Source: Bolinopsis microptera
Taxonomy: Eukaryota; Ctenophora; Tentaculata; Lobata; Bolinopsidae
DNA: 64,000 nt
Reading direction: 5' to 3'
NCBI RefSeq assembly: GCF_026151205.1
Contig: NC_087079.1
Span: 7,040,169-7,104,168, forward strand
In this document: piece by piece, positions 11,516-21,906 of the stretch
Position numbering within the stretch: the first letter of the stretch is position 1
How the letters are laid out: the number at the start of each line of letters is the position of its first letter
Made by a program: the position numbers and the translations under genes
The notes under the pieces: generated by a model
The model's database searches: none
The model's input: only the letters and a program-made list of their open reading frames with translations
What the model was told of the DNA's origin: nothing

Positions 11516-12288
11516 TCTTGTATAACTATATAAAATATATATAACTATATAAACTTTCGTTTTCATTTTATAGTTTCTTCTCCGTCAACTAACTTGTTTC
11601 ATTTACACCATTTGACACGCCCTGTCGTTAGTGTTGCGTGAGCCGGATTAAGTAACACAAAATCCAGAAAACTAAGTTTTTCTATAAGAAGTGGCTCACG
11701 ATAACAAAGAAAAGTTAGCATAATATAAAGTAACATGATATGAGGTTTTAATAGACACATTCTCTACCTCGTGTCACGTTTTCATTCGTATATTATATAT
11801 ATTGTAATCATTAATCATATACTTCATAGTGAAATAGCTACTGTAACATAGCACGAGACAGCATGGAGTAGAACTCTAAAGTTCTATAGAACGCATGAGT
11901 CCAGGTTACTCTGACTTTGTTCTTTCATAAAATACTTACTTCGTGATTATAATATTATATGCAATATCTTGAGATCTTGAGGTTGTTGAATGTTGATCGC
12001 TATTTCGGTAATTTCTTAATTCCTTACCTTCTTGTACTATAAACCGTTTTTTTTTTGTACTTTTTGGCATCTTCTGCGGCGGCGCATTCCTAATTAATCC
12101 GTTATTCACGTTACTATAGCTCTGGTTTATAACCGTACGAAAGTTTACGCGATATACATATAGATCAAAAGTGACTCACAGTGTGCTGATAATACCTTGG
12201 CTTCTCCTGCGGGAAATATCTGCAAATTATCAGCTCTCAGTGTCCTCGAGTTTTAGTGCATATAATTCCCGGAAATAGTTATACATTG
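11516..12288. other. No gene recognised
   Basis: AT-rich DNA between the foldback element and the first duplicated helicase-flank block. No coding or structural feature identified. Confidence 0.5.
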
Positions 12289-12855
12289 TATAATTGTCAC
12301 TGAATTTATGTTTATTGCCAAGTTAGATTTTGGCATGAAACCATAGTATAGCCTCACAACAAATGTTGCACCCCGTGAATCTGTGTGCGTCAGCTGAGCA
12401 TGCAAATAACTGATAAGGAAACTTGATAATGCTGAATAATGTAATAACTTTGTGTGTAACTGCATGATAACGAGTCATAGCGTGATGTAATTACGAATAA
12501 TATGATGAATATTTTCAGCCAATTATGTGTATGGGTTACCTGAGCATGTAAAAAACTTATTAGAAAACCTAATCACGTGTAATTACGAATAATATAATGA
12601 ATGCATAATAAAGTTATGTTTAACGAACGTTAATTGAGACGCTTAAAGTATTGTTGTTCATTTCTTATTATTTCATGTTAGGGTTATGTGACCTTATAAG
12701 ATGATGTATGCTGTCATAACATTCCAAGGTTAACTTCGTAACACAATACTGTGAGCTTTGTCTACATTCCCGTTTGGCTGGCAGAAGCACTGGCAGTGTT
12801 CAGCGCGGCTCTTCTATATCATGAGCACAGCACAAATCACACTTGTAATATTCGT
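12289..12855. repeat. Duplicated 5'-flank block, copy 1 (upstream of helicase A)
   Basis: About 570 bases closely match 23764-24345, starting at TATAATTGTCACTGAATTT and ending near CGCGGCTCTTCTA, with small indels. Copy 1 lies about 1.8 kb before the ATG of helicase A and copy 2 about 1.4 kb before that of helicase E, so flank and gene appear to have been duplicated as a unit. A short minus-strand open frame is shared by both copies (12253-12465 and 23746-23940) but carries no recognised domain. Confidence 0.85.
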
Positions 12856-12933
12856 TAGGTATCAGTTTTGCAGTCTAGTTGATAAGTGTTATTTTTATGT
12901 ACTGTACTATTTCACCTTCCGAAAACTGAATAT

Positions 12934-13100
12934 TTTCACTGTTATGAAATTCCTTCGCCGACTTTATACTGTGATATTAATAACTATGCTAGAAACCCTT
13001 AAATAAACTTGCTAGAAACCCTTGCAGTTTTCAACTTTGTATTTTGTGTTACCCTGTCTTTTATCTTTACTTTCTCTTTATTCGTTGTTTATTGTTCTCT
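12934..13100. repeat. Second shared flank block, related to 17110-17270
   Basis: Sequence containing ACTTTATACTGTGATAT, GCTAGAAACCCTT and TTTTATCTTTAC matches, with divergence and indels, a block at about 17110-17270 upstream of helicase copy C. It is further evidence that helicase copies moved with their upstream DNA. Confidence 0.7.
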
Positions 13101-13225
13101 CCTCGGATCTATTCCGTCCTTATTTTGGGAATTGTTAATTTCTCAAACCATTCACCATCTCAAGTCACAAAATATTTCTTAGACATAGAAGGTTCTTTAG
13201 AATACTCTGATTTTATATAACCAGT

Positions 13226-13520
13226 TTACCAACAAACTAGGACCTGTGAGCAAACCTTTAAGAAAACTAGAACACGGACCCCGGGCGCCCACCAGTGCAT
13301 GTGGATTGTGGGGCAGCCATGACCATATTTATTATTTGGGTTAAATTTTGACTAAATTGTGCCAGATCACCTAAAAATGCCCAAAACTAAGCTTTGTGGT
13401 GCTTTACTTGAAGCTACTAATCTCTTGAACAAGTATCTAAAGTTTTATCCAATTTGGACAAAAATTAGCTGAGCCAAAAACTATATAACCATACTTGGTC
13501 ACAGGTCCTAGTTTTTGAGG
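13226..13520. mobile_element. Diverged relic of the foldback element family
   Basis: CCAACAAACTAGGACCTGTG, GGGGCAGCCATGACCATATT, AATGCCCAAAAC and the following sequence align in order with one arm of the 10154-11511 element, but with many substitutions. Near 13500 an inverted scrap of the arm start (CACAGGTCCTAGTTT) suggests a collapsed second arm. This shows that the foldback is an established family here. Confidence 0.75.
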
Positions 13521-13658
13521 ACGATGATTAAACACTCTACACGGAACAAGCAGGCATGTTGAATTGAAACCGATACTCTTCATGTTCGAAGCATTGCATG
13601 CTCGGCGCACATCCTTGGACACGAGAACCAGCCCATTTTGGACCCGGCTAACGTCCGT

Positions 13659-13705
13659 TATGTGAACACATGCCGAGAGCTCGGCTCTCGGCATGTGTTC
13701 ACATA
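13659..13705. repeat. Perfect 22-bp inverted repeat with 3-base loop
   Basis: The left arm 13659-13680 (TATGTGAACACATGCC then GAGAGC) is the exact reverse complement of 13684-13705, around TCG. A further partial inverted copy (TATGAACACATGCTCTCGG) follows directly, so alternative hairpins are possible. Confidence 0.9.
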
Positions 13706-13834
13706 TGAACACATGCTCTCGGAGAGCTCAAACACTTCTTAATATACTTCATAATACACAGCTACTTACTAAACTGTCATGTGAACCCTACCCAGGTTCA
13801 TAGGATGGTTATACTATGGATCACATCAATTTCA

Positions 13835-13900
13835 AGTTTAATTCCAGTTTAATTCCAGTTTAATTCCAGTTTAATTCCAGTTTAATTCCAGTTTAATTCC
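13835..13900. repeat. Six tandem copies of an 11-bp unit
   Basis: AGTTTAATTCC is repeated exactly six times without variation, about 200 bases before the ATG of helicase A. Confidence 0.95.
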
Positions 13901-14063
13901 ATCACAAATGATACGTCACTGATTGGGCCATGTGATGTGATACCTGTGGGAGGCCGGAATGAGAGGTTCCTAGTTGTCGGTCACCGATCTTCTTTATATC
14001 GTCCTTATAATATCACGTGATCGAGAGAGAGTGTTTCGCCAATATCTTGCCATTAAACTTAAA

Positions 14064-14096
14064 AATCTCTATAGGTATCGAGTCAGTCGATAAAAA
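14064..14096 (+). promoter_or_regulatory. Conserved leader with splice-acceptor-like site before helicase A
   Basis: The leader reads TCTCTATAG, then GTATCGAGTCAG and an A-rich run into ATG. The same arrangement (TAG or ATAG, G, then TCGAGT or TCTAGT, A-rich run, ATG) precedes copies B (about 16841), C (about 17533) and E (about 25142). TATAG|G fits a 3' splice site and could be the acceptor of a 5' UTR intron or of a spliced leader. That reading is an inference. Confidence 0.4.
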
Positions 14097-16082
14097 ATGT
14101 CACAAAGTTACGGAGGAGAAGACAGGATTCTTTCATCAGATCCAGGACCGTCGACCAGAAATCAGATCTGTGAGGTATGTGATGAGAGAGGTCACTCTGA
14201 TGAAACATGTCCGTTGGTAGTTAAAGCCAAATATAACTACGAAGCACATCGAAGTAAAGCAACCATTAAATTTGAACATGAAACATCTATTTCTGCGATA
14301 GTCACAACACCAGGGACAGAAATTGCAAAACAGTGCAAAAAGTGCAAGAAGGCCGGAATCGGAGCGAACAAAAACGGTCGTAAATGGAACGAAGTATGCT
14401 CATGCTCAAAACCATCACCAGAAATAAAGCCAATTAAAGGATTCAACGAGCTCAATCTCGATGAAAATATGCAATTAAACATTGTCGGCAGGAGTCGGTG
14501 TGGCTTCAAAGTTCCCACCCCGATCCAACGATACGCCCTACCTATTATTATAAAGGGATTTGATGTAATGGGCTGTGCTCAAACAGGAACAGGAAAGACT
14601 GCAGCATACCTTATTCCAATGATAAAGTTAGTCAAAGAAAGGGGCTTCAGGAAAGTACAAGTGGGATGGGATGAACCTCAGAAGCCAGAGGTTCTGATAA
14701 TCGCTCCTACTCGCGAATTAGCCCAACAGATTCACGAAGAAGCTCTTAAGCTCACATTGAATGTGAGACCTCCTTTTGGGATCAAAGTCGTATACGGAGG
14801 AGCAAAAACAAAGTTCCAACGTAGTAAAATCAGGCAAGGCTGCAACATATTGATTGGAACTCCGGGTAGAATAAAACATTTCATCGACGACTACACAATA
14901 AGCTTGGAGAATACAGAGTTCCTGGTTCTAGACGAAGCTGATAAAATGATCGACGATGGTTTCCGGTCAGACATAGACGAAATTGTCAGACTTACTGATA
15001 TGCCAGAAAAAGAAGATCGCCAGACTCTCATGTTCAGTGCAACTTTCAGATCAGATCTCCAAGAACTAGCAGCCGCCTCCATGAGAGAAGATTTTAGATT
15101 GATCGAAGCGGGCGTAATTGGATCGGCACAGCCAAATATTACACAGAATTTTGAATTTGTGGAAACAGCTGCTCAAAAACCAAGTATGCTTAACCAAATT
15201 CTGCTGGATATTCAATGCTGGAACGAGTTAACTTTTCTTGAATGCAGCTGCTGGAAAAAGGAGCGAAATGAATTCAATACAGCTGCAGGTAGTGATCAGC
15301 CAAACATAGGACTCTTCCTTTTGCATGTCTTAGGTAAATGTTCCCAAGAAAAGATTCTCATCTTCGTTGAGACCAAATCAAAAGCCCAGCAACTTGCAGA
15401 CTCTATTTCTGAACATCTTTACAGAAACTTTAGAGCTCGTTTCATGACAAAGAAAAAGTTTAAACATTTTTACAACGATGGTGATGATCAAGATCTTATC
15501 GAAAATTTTGGAGCTATAAGTTTTCATGCTGATAAAGATCAGTATAACCGTGAAACAGCTTTGTCTTTATTCAACAGAGGAGTTTATCCTATTCTAGTGG
15601 CAACAAATGTAGCAGCAAGAGGACTCGATATAGAAGGAGTAACCTATGTGATCAACTACGACCTTCCAATGAACCTTAGCGACCTTGGAAAGTACCAGAA
15701 GATCGACACAAAAGCTCTGAAAGATAGAGAAATAAAAGAGAGACCAGTCCGAAATCAGTTTGAGGAATACATACACAGAATTGGGCGAACTGGCCGAGCA
15801 GGCAAAAAAGGAGAATCAATTTCATTCTTCCAGTTAGATAAAGATCGTCATTTAGCCGAACCCTTCAGACACATGTTAGCGGAAGCCGAACAGAGTGTTC
15901 CTGAGTGGCTTGGAGAAATAGCCGACAGTGAATGGTCTATTCGGAATGCTAGAAGAAAGAAAAACGCAAGTGAAAGACCAGCACCATCAGCAGTTGCGGG
16001 ATTGTCACGAGGTCCTGTCGCAAAAGAATGGGATGATTCAAACGGGCCCTGCAGTGATGAACTCTGGAAAAAAGAACCTTAA
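14097..16082 (+). CDS. Vasa/PL10-like DEAD-box RNA helicase, copy A (intact, intronless)
   Basis: An intact 661-residue ATP-dependent RNA helicase of the Vasa/DDX3 group (germline RNA metabolism in known relatives). In order: a CCHC zinc knuckle C25-x2-C28-x4-H33-x4-C38; a second Cys cluster (C80, C83, C101, C103); the Q-motif region F116 to PTPIQ144; Walker A AQTGTGKT (161-168); APTREL (203-208); DEAD (279-282); SAT (314-316); motif V VATNVAARGLD (about 500); motif VI HRIGRTGRAG (about 559). The phrase KEDRQTLMFSATF and the Trp/acidic tail (KEWDDSNGPCSDELW) favour Vasa. The C-terminal lobe is about 85 residues longer than usual because of three insertions. There are no introns, so retrocopy origin is possible. 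Every catalytic motif is intact. AATAAA signals at about 16163 and 16252 follow the stop. Confidence 0.93.
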   Translation: MSQSYGGEDRILSSDPGPSTRNQICEVCDERGHSDETCPLVVKAKYNYEAHRSKATIKFEHETSISAIVTTPGTEIAKQCKKCKKAGIGANKNGRKWNEVCSCSKPSPEIKPIKGFNELNLDENMQLNIVGRSRCGFKVPTPIQRYALPIIIKGFDVMGCAQTGTGKTAAYLIPMIKLVKERGFRKVQVGWDEPQKPEVLIIAPTRELAQQIHEEALKLTLNVRPPFGIKVVYGGAKTKFQRSKIRQGCNILIGTPGRIKHFIDDYTISLENTEFLVLDEADKMIDDGFRSDIDEIVRLTDMPEKEDRQTLMFSATFRSDLQELAAASMREDFRLIEAGVIGSAQPNITQNFEFVETAAQKPSMLNQILLDIQCWNELTFLECSCWKKERNEFNTAAGSDQPNIGLFLLHVLGKCSQEKILIFVETKSKAQQLADSISEHLYRNFRARFMTKKKFKHFYNDGDDQDLIENFGAISFHADKDQYNRETALSLFNRGVYPILVATNVAARGLDIEGVTYVINYDLPMNLSDLGKYQKIDTKALKDREIKERPVRNQFEEYIHRIGRTGRAGKKGESISFFQLDKDRHLAEPFRHMLAEAEQSVPEWLGEIADSEWSIRNARRKKNASERPAPSAVAGLSRGPVAKEWDDSNGPCSDELWKKEP

Positions 16083-16251
16083 ACTTGTGATTGTGCCAAT
16101 GTGCCTGATAGTTCGATAAACTGTCTTCATATTAACACAAATCATCTGATATGATAAGAACTAATAAACTGTTTCGATGCCTTTAATTCAAGAGCAGTTG
16201 ATAGAGTAGCCGTTAATTATTACTTAATTTGATTTACTGTTCATACAATTA

Positions 16252-16257
16252 ATAAAA
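16252..16257 (+). terminator. Putative poly(A) signal of helicase A
   Basis: AATAAA about 170 bases after the stop codon; another AATAAA lies near 16163. Either could be used. Confidence 0.5.
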
Positions 16258-16866
16258 CTGTTAGTTAATTGTGTTTAAAGAAATTAGAATAAATATTAAC
16301 CATCTTCTTTTCAAACATTTATTGGTTTATTTATCCGCATGCACTGATATTTTTTTTTTTATCAAGACACTTATTTTACTTCGGTGTATTCCAACAGCCA
16401 CATTGTTACACAAGTGCAACCAGCCAATTACAGGAAGCCGAAGGATCTTTTTGGCCAGTGACGGTTAAGGTAGTGTGTACCATACTTTCTTCGCCCGAGA
16501 CTTTGCTGCAATGTGCAGCTCCTCATTTAACCCTCACACCCGATTTCTCGAGTATTCGGCTGAGTAGACCGGGGGGCTGCATAGACCACTCATGATCCTT
16601 AGCTGAACGTCGACGACGCTCACCCCACTCGACGACGCTCACCCCACAAAAAATATAATTCAGATATAAACTGGAAATCTACTCTATTAGCCAAAATGGT
16701 TCCATAAGCATTCAGTTGACCGGAAATACGCTTTAAAACGAACTAGGAAAGAGACTTAAGTCAGTGGTTTCTTATTAGCAATAATCGAAAAGCAATAAAA
16801 AATTATCAAATCCACTGACTCATAGGTAAGTGCCGACATAATAGGTATCTAGTAATTCGATAAAAC
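16258..16866. other. Intergenic spacer with duplicated helicase 3' flank
   Basis: No gene seen. The stretch at about 16679-16765 (TCCATAAGCATTC, CTTTAAAACGAACTAGGAAA, CTTAAGTCAGTG) closely matches 22185-22262 after helicase copy D, so the 3' flank was duplicated too. CGACGACGCTCACCCCACTC is partly repeated near 16610-16645. Confidence 0.7.
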
Positions 16867-16926
16867 ATGTCACAAGGTTATGGAGGAGAAGATAGGATTA
16901 TTGCATCAGATCCAGTATCATCTTAA
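16867..16926 (+). pseudogene. Helicase copy B, 5' fragment only
   Basis: ATG followed by codons for MSQGYGGEDRIIASDP matches the first residues of helicase A, preceded by the same leader, then diverges and stops at TAA after 19 residues. The rest of the gene is missing, so this is a truncated scrap. Confidence 0.85.
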
Positions 16927-17384
16927 GTTCTTTCTTATTATTATTTGAGAAGCTGAGTTTTTATTATATTTTTCATTTCTTAGAGAGTTAGATTATGGTA
17001 CCTGATAAAAGATGTTGATACTCGATATGTTAATTTTATCAGATAATACGGTAAGGTAATACAGCATAATTTGCTTTATCATTGTCTTATGATATTTGTT
17101 AAAAATCTTTAATATTTACACTGTTAATATGAGGTTTCCTCGCCGTCTTTATATTGTGATATACAATATTGTAAATAACTATATTAGAAACCCTTGTATG
17201 AACTTAACTTTGTATCAAATTTCCCCTGGTTTTATCTTTACCTCCCATTTGTTCATTGTTATCTTTAATCCTTAATTTGTGATTTCTTAATACGGATTCT
17301 GCAAATAACCTTTTGTCTTAAATTACATTTTTACGTAAAAAATAGGGTGACTGACAACCTCCCGCTTTTCATATCCCTTTACAA
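16927..17384. other. Spacer between helicase copies B and C
   Basis: No gene. It contains the flank block at about 17110-17270 shared with 12934-13100. Confidence 0.6.
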
Positions 17385-17456
17385 TAAAACCCTGATTTAC
17401 CGCTGAGTTTGGGGAAACATCCGCAGTAAATCGTGTTTTGGTAAATCGGGGTTTTA
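17385..17456. mobile_element. Short inverted-repeat element (72 bp), MITE-like
   Basis: TAAAACCCTGATTTACC at 17385-17401 and its inverted copy at 17440-17456 differ at one base. No target duplication could be confirmed, so a simple hairpin is an alternative. Confidence 0.5.
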
Positions 17457-17553
17457 CTGCACAATACAAATATCACAAAGTAATTACCAATTAACGACCC
17501 ATCTTACTTCAATAGTTATGTATCCAAAAGTGTAGGTATCGAGTGAATAAAAC

Positions 17554-18084
17554 ATGTCACAAAGTTATGAAGAAGAAGAAAGGATTCTTCCATCAGAACC
17601 GGGACCATCGACTAGAAAACGGATCTGTAACGTATGCAAAGGAAGAGGTCATTCTGTTGAAAAATGCCCGTTGGTAGTTAGATGGAAACATAAATATGAA
17701 CCACACCGAAGTAAAGCGACCATTGTTGTTCCTGTGATAGACACAACACCAGAGACATATTGCGAACAGGGATTGTCAGGTGGTGCTGTCGCAAAAGAAT
17801 GGGATAACTCTAACGGACCCTGTGTTGATGAACTTTGGGGAAATGAACCGGAGTTCCTGGTTCTTAACGAAGCTGATAAAATGCTAGACGATGTAGAAGA
17901 AAATGCTGAACTTACTGAAATGACAATAAAAATATACCACGAGACTCTCGTATTCAGTGCGAATTTCAGATCAGATCTAAAAGAATTACTCACTTTGGCA
18001 AAGCCAAATATGACACAGAGTTTTAAATTTGTAAAAATAGCTGCTCAAAAAAAAGGTTTGCTTAAACAAATTTTGTTGGCTATT
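17554..18084 (+). pseudogene. Helicase copy C, internally shuffled and interrupted
   Basis: It opens like helicase A, with an intact zinc knuckle (C-x2-C-x4-H-x4-C in CNVCKGRGHSVEKC). After about 70 residues it jumps to the normal C-terminal tail (GLSGGAVAKEWDNSNGPC then VDELWGNEP), then back to the middle of the first helicase lobe (EFLVLNEADKM). Walker A, the Q motif and APTREL are absent, DEAD has become NEAD and SAT has become SAN, so it cannot be an active ATPase. Homology stops at 18084 where a retrotransposon begins; the frame runs on to a stop at 18145-18147 inside the insert. The homologous sequence resumes at 20014. An in-frame shuffled protein might still be made, but pseudogene is the safer call. 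Confidence 0.85.
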
Positions 18085-20013
18085 AGATTAGATAGATTAG
18101 ATTTGAAAAATTTTCAAAACGGTATATACAAATCAACAGGATTATAAAACATAAAAATAAAAACCGCTTTGTCGGCAAATGCCAGGGCCCTAACAATCCA
18201 CTCAAAAAAAATTCAAAACAGGACCCAGAAGCTTGTAAGCCACTGGTCAAAAAAAAAGTGAAATCTAATTAAATAAAGATTTTGTTCAAAAATCAAATAA
18301 AATCAAAATTACGCGACCAAAATTCAAAAACTCTCATAAATGTGAAAATCTTAGTATCAATCAATATCCATGATCAGAATAATTGAGGAAAAACGCGAAA
18401 ATCACATACATTACTGTATTACAACAGATGTCAAAAATTGTTATTAACAGAGATCCAATGTGTCCATAATAAAATAATAAAGTTCAACTAGCTTCCCAAT
18501 CAAAAGGTAGTCAAGACAGGGTAACTAGAGTAGTAGGCAGTAACTTAGTAGTAATAGCAGAGTAGGGATAAATTTGCTATCAGTGAGAAAGATGAGGGAA
18601 TAGTCAGCATCAGGATGCAGAGAGTTTTCCCGTATGTGTCCATGCTTTAGTTGTAGTGTCAAAGTTGTGACTTCCAGTAAGATCAGGTAATCTGGTGATC
18701 TTAAACCCGAGCATCTCGAACCCCGTTTGACTCTTCTCGCCCGGTGTCGCACAATACATGTACTGTGCGACACCAAGTGAGAAAAGCAGCTGAAATAAGG
18801 TTACGGAAAATGGGGGGGTTATCAAACCCCCACATAGTAAAGAAACGGGGCGTTTAATGAGGGGGAAGTGTTGGAGCTATGCCCCTCAGGGGGTAATTTA
18901 AGATTCAAAATAGAACATTAAGCAAGGTAAAACAGCTAAAAACGCAGCTCAAATGATCACACACACTGAATAAGAATTGTCACAAATTGAACATGAACAT
19001 GCACATGCAATCGGAATTACCCAGCTTGAATAAGAATCTAAAAAATGTCCAATTTGAACATGTAAATGTACATGCAGTCACATGCCAAAATATCAAAAAC
19101 ATGCAATATGGTAACAACATGCATGGTGTTAACGTGTAACTGAGTATGACTCGGGGTTCTTAGATGCAGTGACAAAAAATGTTTGCGCATCAAGATTGGA
19201 TGGTTCCCATGTGTTATTTGAACCATTAGATTGGTACATGAGAATGAACTGCTTAATATTGTTCTTGAAGGATGAAATTGTGGTGATATTTCTAGTGAGA
19301 TAACTTGAGTTGTTAACAGCATTCCAGATTCTGGGAACAGCGTATAACATGTTGTGCATATTATCTTTATAATACACTCTAGGACAAATAAGCCGTTTAT
19401 CGTTTACAGCTGAAGTTTGAAAGTGTTTTCTTAGTAACGTTGGGTAACCACCAGCATGCACTACCTGAAATCCCTCAGTGAGAATAAATTTATGATAAAG
19501 TCCATACACGGTAAGCACTTTGTTTTCACTGAAAACACGCTTCGTATTTCCTTGCTGATGTTTGTTAACTCTGCGAATCCCGAACACATTTCTCAATGCC
19601 TTTTTTTGATTGATAAAAAGTTTATTCAACTTATTAGTTGCTGTGCTGCTTCCCCAAACCGTGATCCCGTAGGAAAGATGCGACTGTACGAGTGCATTAA
19701 AAATAGCAATTCTTAACATTTTAGGGGCGGTTTTACGAAGTTGATAAAGCACACCATTAACTTTGGAAACCTTCTTCCCGATATAGTTTATATGATCTGA
19801 CCAATTTAGCGACTCCTCAATAAACACCCCTAGAAACTTGATACATTTAACTCGCTGTAAATTGTAGCCATCATAGGTCAAAGTATAATTATCAGCCTCA
19901 AGATTAGGCTTCGAGCGAGGTGTTCTGAAGAGCATGAATTTAGATTTAGTAAGATTAATATGAAGGTAGTTGGCATCAATATAAGATTTAAGATTGCAAA
20001 GATTATTATTATT
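18085..20013 (-). mobile_element. 5'-truncated non-LTR retrotransposon inserted in helicase copy C
   Basis: Helicase homology breaks at 18084 (..TTGGCTATT) and resumes at 20014 (ATTCAGTCTTGGAACGAG), so the inserted DNA is about 1.93 kb. It carries the 3' part of a non-LTR reverse transcriptase on the minus strand, with its 3' end toward 18085, where a tail-like TTAGATTAGATAGATTAG occurs. Only a few bases of possible target duplication (ATT) are visible. A hairpin with GGTGTCGCACA / TGTGCGACACC arms lies at about 18744-18775 in its 3' part. Confidence 0.85.
19129..20003 (-). pseudogene. Non-LTR retrotransposon reverse transcriptase, C-terminal fragment
   Basis: Read leftward, the protein starts without a start codon within NLKSYIDANYLHINLTKSKF and continues through FLGVFIEESLNWSDHI, LVQSHLSYGITVWG and KLNKLFINQKKALRNVFG to a stop at 19129-19131. 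This pattern (N..KSK.M.F, then FLGV.ID..L.W..HI, then YG...WG) is typical of the region just after the catalytic YxDD box of CR1/Jockey/RTE-type reverse transcriptases. The catalytic fingers and palm and any endonuclease are missing, consistent with 5' truncation on insertion. The remnant frame is still open. Confidence 0.88.
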
Positions 20014-21906
20014 ATTCAGTCTTGGAACGAGCTAACATTTTTTACTTGCACCTGCAGGAATAATGAACATAATGGATCCAACAGAGCTCGACGTAGTCGT
20101 CAGCCAAATATTGGGCACTACCTCGTTCATGTTTTAGGCAAATGTGCCAAGGAGAAAATCATAATCTTCGTTGAGACGAAGAAGGAAGCCGAGGAACTAG
20201 CAGACTCTATTTCTTATTATCTTCATAGCATCTTTAGAGCTCGTTTCATGACAAAGCAAAAGTTTAAAAATTTGTTCAGGGATGGTGATGATCAAGATTT
20301 ATTCTCAAATTTCGGAGCTATAAGTTTTCATGCCAATCAAAACCAGCCTGAGCGTGAACAAGCTTTGTCCTTATTCAACAGAGGAGTTTATCCTATTATA
20401 GTGGCAACAAATGTAGCAGCAAGAGGACTTGATATAGAAGGAGTAACCTATGTGATCAACTACGACCTTCCTATGAATCTGAGTGTTCTAGAAAAGTACC
20501 ATGAGATCGATATACCGGCTCTAAATGAGGAAGAAATAAAGCAGAGTCCCGTTCAAAATCGGTTTGAGGAATACATACAAAGAATTAAATGGACTGGCCG
20601 GGCAGACAAAGAAGAATCAATTTTGTCCTTTAAGTTAGATACAAATCATCGTCTAGCCGAATCCATAGGAGAAATGTTGGTAGAAACCGACCAGAATGTT
20701 CCAGTGTGGCTTGAGAGAGTCGCCGATAGCGAATGGTCCATTAGGAATGCAAGAAAAAAGAAAAACTTACGTCAACAACAAGTGGGATCAGAAGTTGAGG
20801 GATTTTTGGGTTTTAATTCCAAAGAATGGGACGATTCTAATGGTCCCTGCGTTGACGAACTTTGGGGAAACGGAGAATTGGCTGCCGCCTCCACGATAGG
20901 AAATTTTAGGTTGAGTGAAGCAGGTGTAATTGGATCGGCTCAGTCAAATGTTACACAGAATTTTGAATTTGTTGAAGTAGCTGTCCAAAAAGAAAGTAGG
21001 CTTAAGGAAATTCTGCTGGATATTCATTCCTGGAACGAGTTAACATTTCTCAACTGCAATTGCTGGAAAAAGGAGCGGAATGGATACAACTCAGCTACAG
21101 GTAGTGATCAGCCAAACATAAAGCACTTCTTATTGCATGTCCTTGGCAAATGTGCCAAAGAGAAGATTCTCATCTTCGTTGAGACGAAAAAAGAAGCCCA
21201 TAAAATAGCAGACTCTATTTCTGAACATCTTTACAGAAATTTTAGAGGTCGTTTCATGACAAAGAAAAATTTTAAACTTTTGTACAACGATGGTGATGAT
21301 CAAGATCTTATCGAAAATTTCGGAGCTATAAGTTTTCATGCTGATAAAGATCAGTATAACCGTGAAACAGCTTTGTCTTTATTCAACGAAGGAGTTTACC
21401 CAATTTTGGTTGCAGCAAACGTGGCAGCAAGAGAACCCGATATCAAAGGAGTGACTTATGTGATCAACTATCATCTTAATGTTTTAGAAAATTACCAGAC
21501 AATTAGCACACAAGTTCTCAAAGACGTGGAAGTAAAGCAGGGACTAGTCCGAAATCAGTTTGAAGAATACATACGTCGAATTGGACGGGCGGGCAAAAAA
21601 GGACACTCCATTTCCTTCTTCCAGTTAGATAAAGATCGTCATTTAGCTGAACCCATCAGAGACATGTTAGGAGATGCCCAACAAAATGTTCCTAAATGGC
21701 TTGAAAGAATAGCCGACAGCGAATTTTCTATTCGGAATGCGAGAGAAAAAGAAAGGAAAAAAAGAGTAAAGGAAGTGCGAGAAATGCGAGAAAAAGAAAA
21801 AAACGAGCGGGATCAGCATGAGAGGGATTCTCTAATAAATCGTCCGATTCTAATGGACCCTACGTTTATGTACTATGGCATGGGGAAATGGAACCTAGCT
21901 AGATAA
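20014..21906 (+). pseudogene. Helicase copy C/D: two fused C-terminal helicase lobes
   Basis: An open frame with two successive C-terminal RecA lobes of the Vasa-like helicase. Lobe 1 (to about 20877) has IIIFVETK and VATNVAARGLD, but motif VI reads QRIKWTGRAD instead of HRIGRTGRAG; it ends with the normal gene tail EWDDSNGPCVDELWGN. Lobe 2 then begins abruptly at ELAAAS, mid-gene relative to copy A. Its motif V is VAANVAAREPD and motif VI lacks residues (RRIGRAGKKG); it ends in a Lys/Glu-rich extension. No first lobe, Walker A or DEAD box is present. Lobe 1 is probably the 3' half of copy C, split off by the retrotransposon; lobe 2 came from another copy by unequal exchange. The frame stays open over some 630 codons, which suggests recent formation or an unknown product. 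Confidence 0.85.

Noticed and set aside
10181-11566. Matching short open frames in both arms of the foldback
   Set aside because: They mirror each other because the arms are inverted copies; no transposase features.
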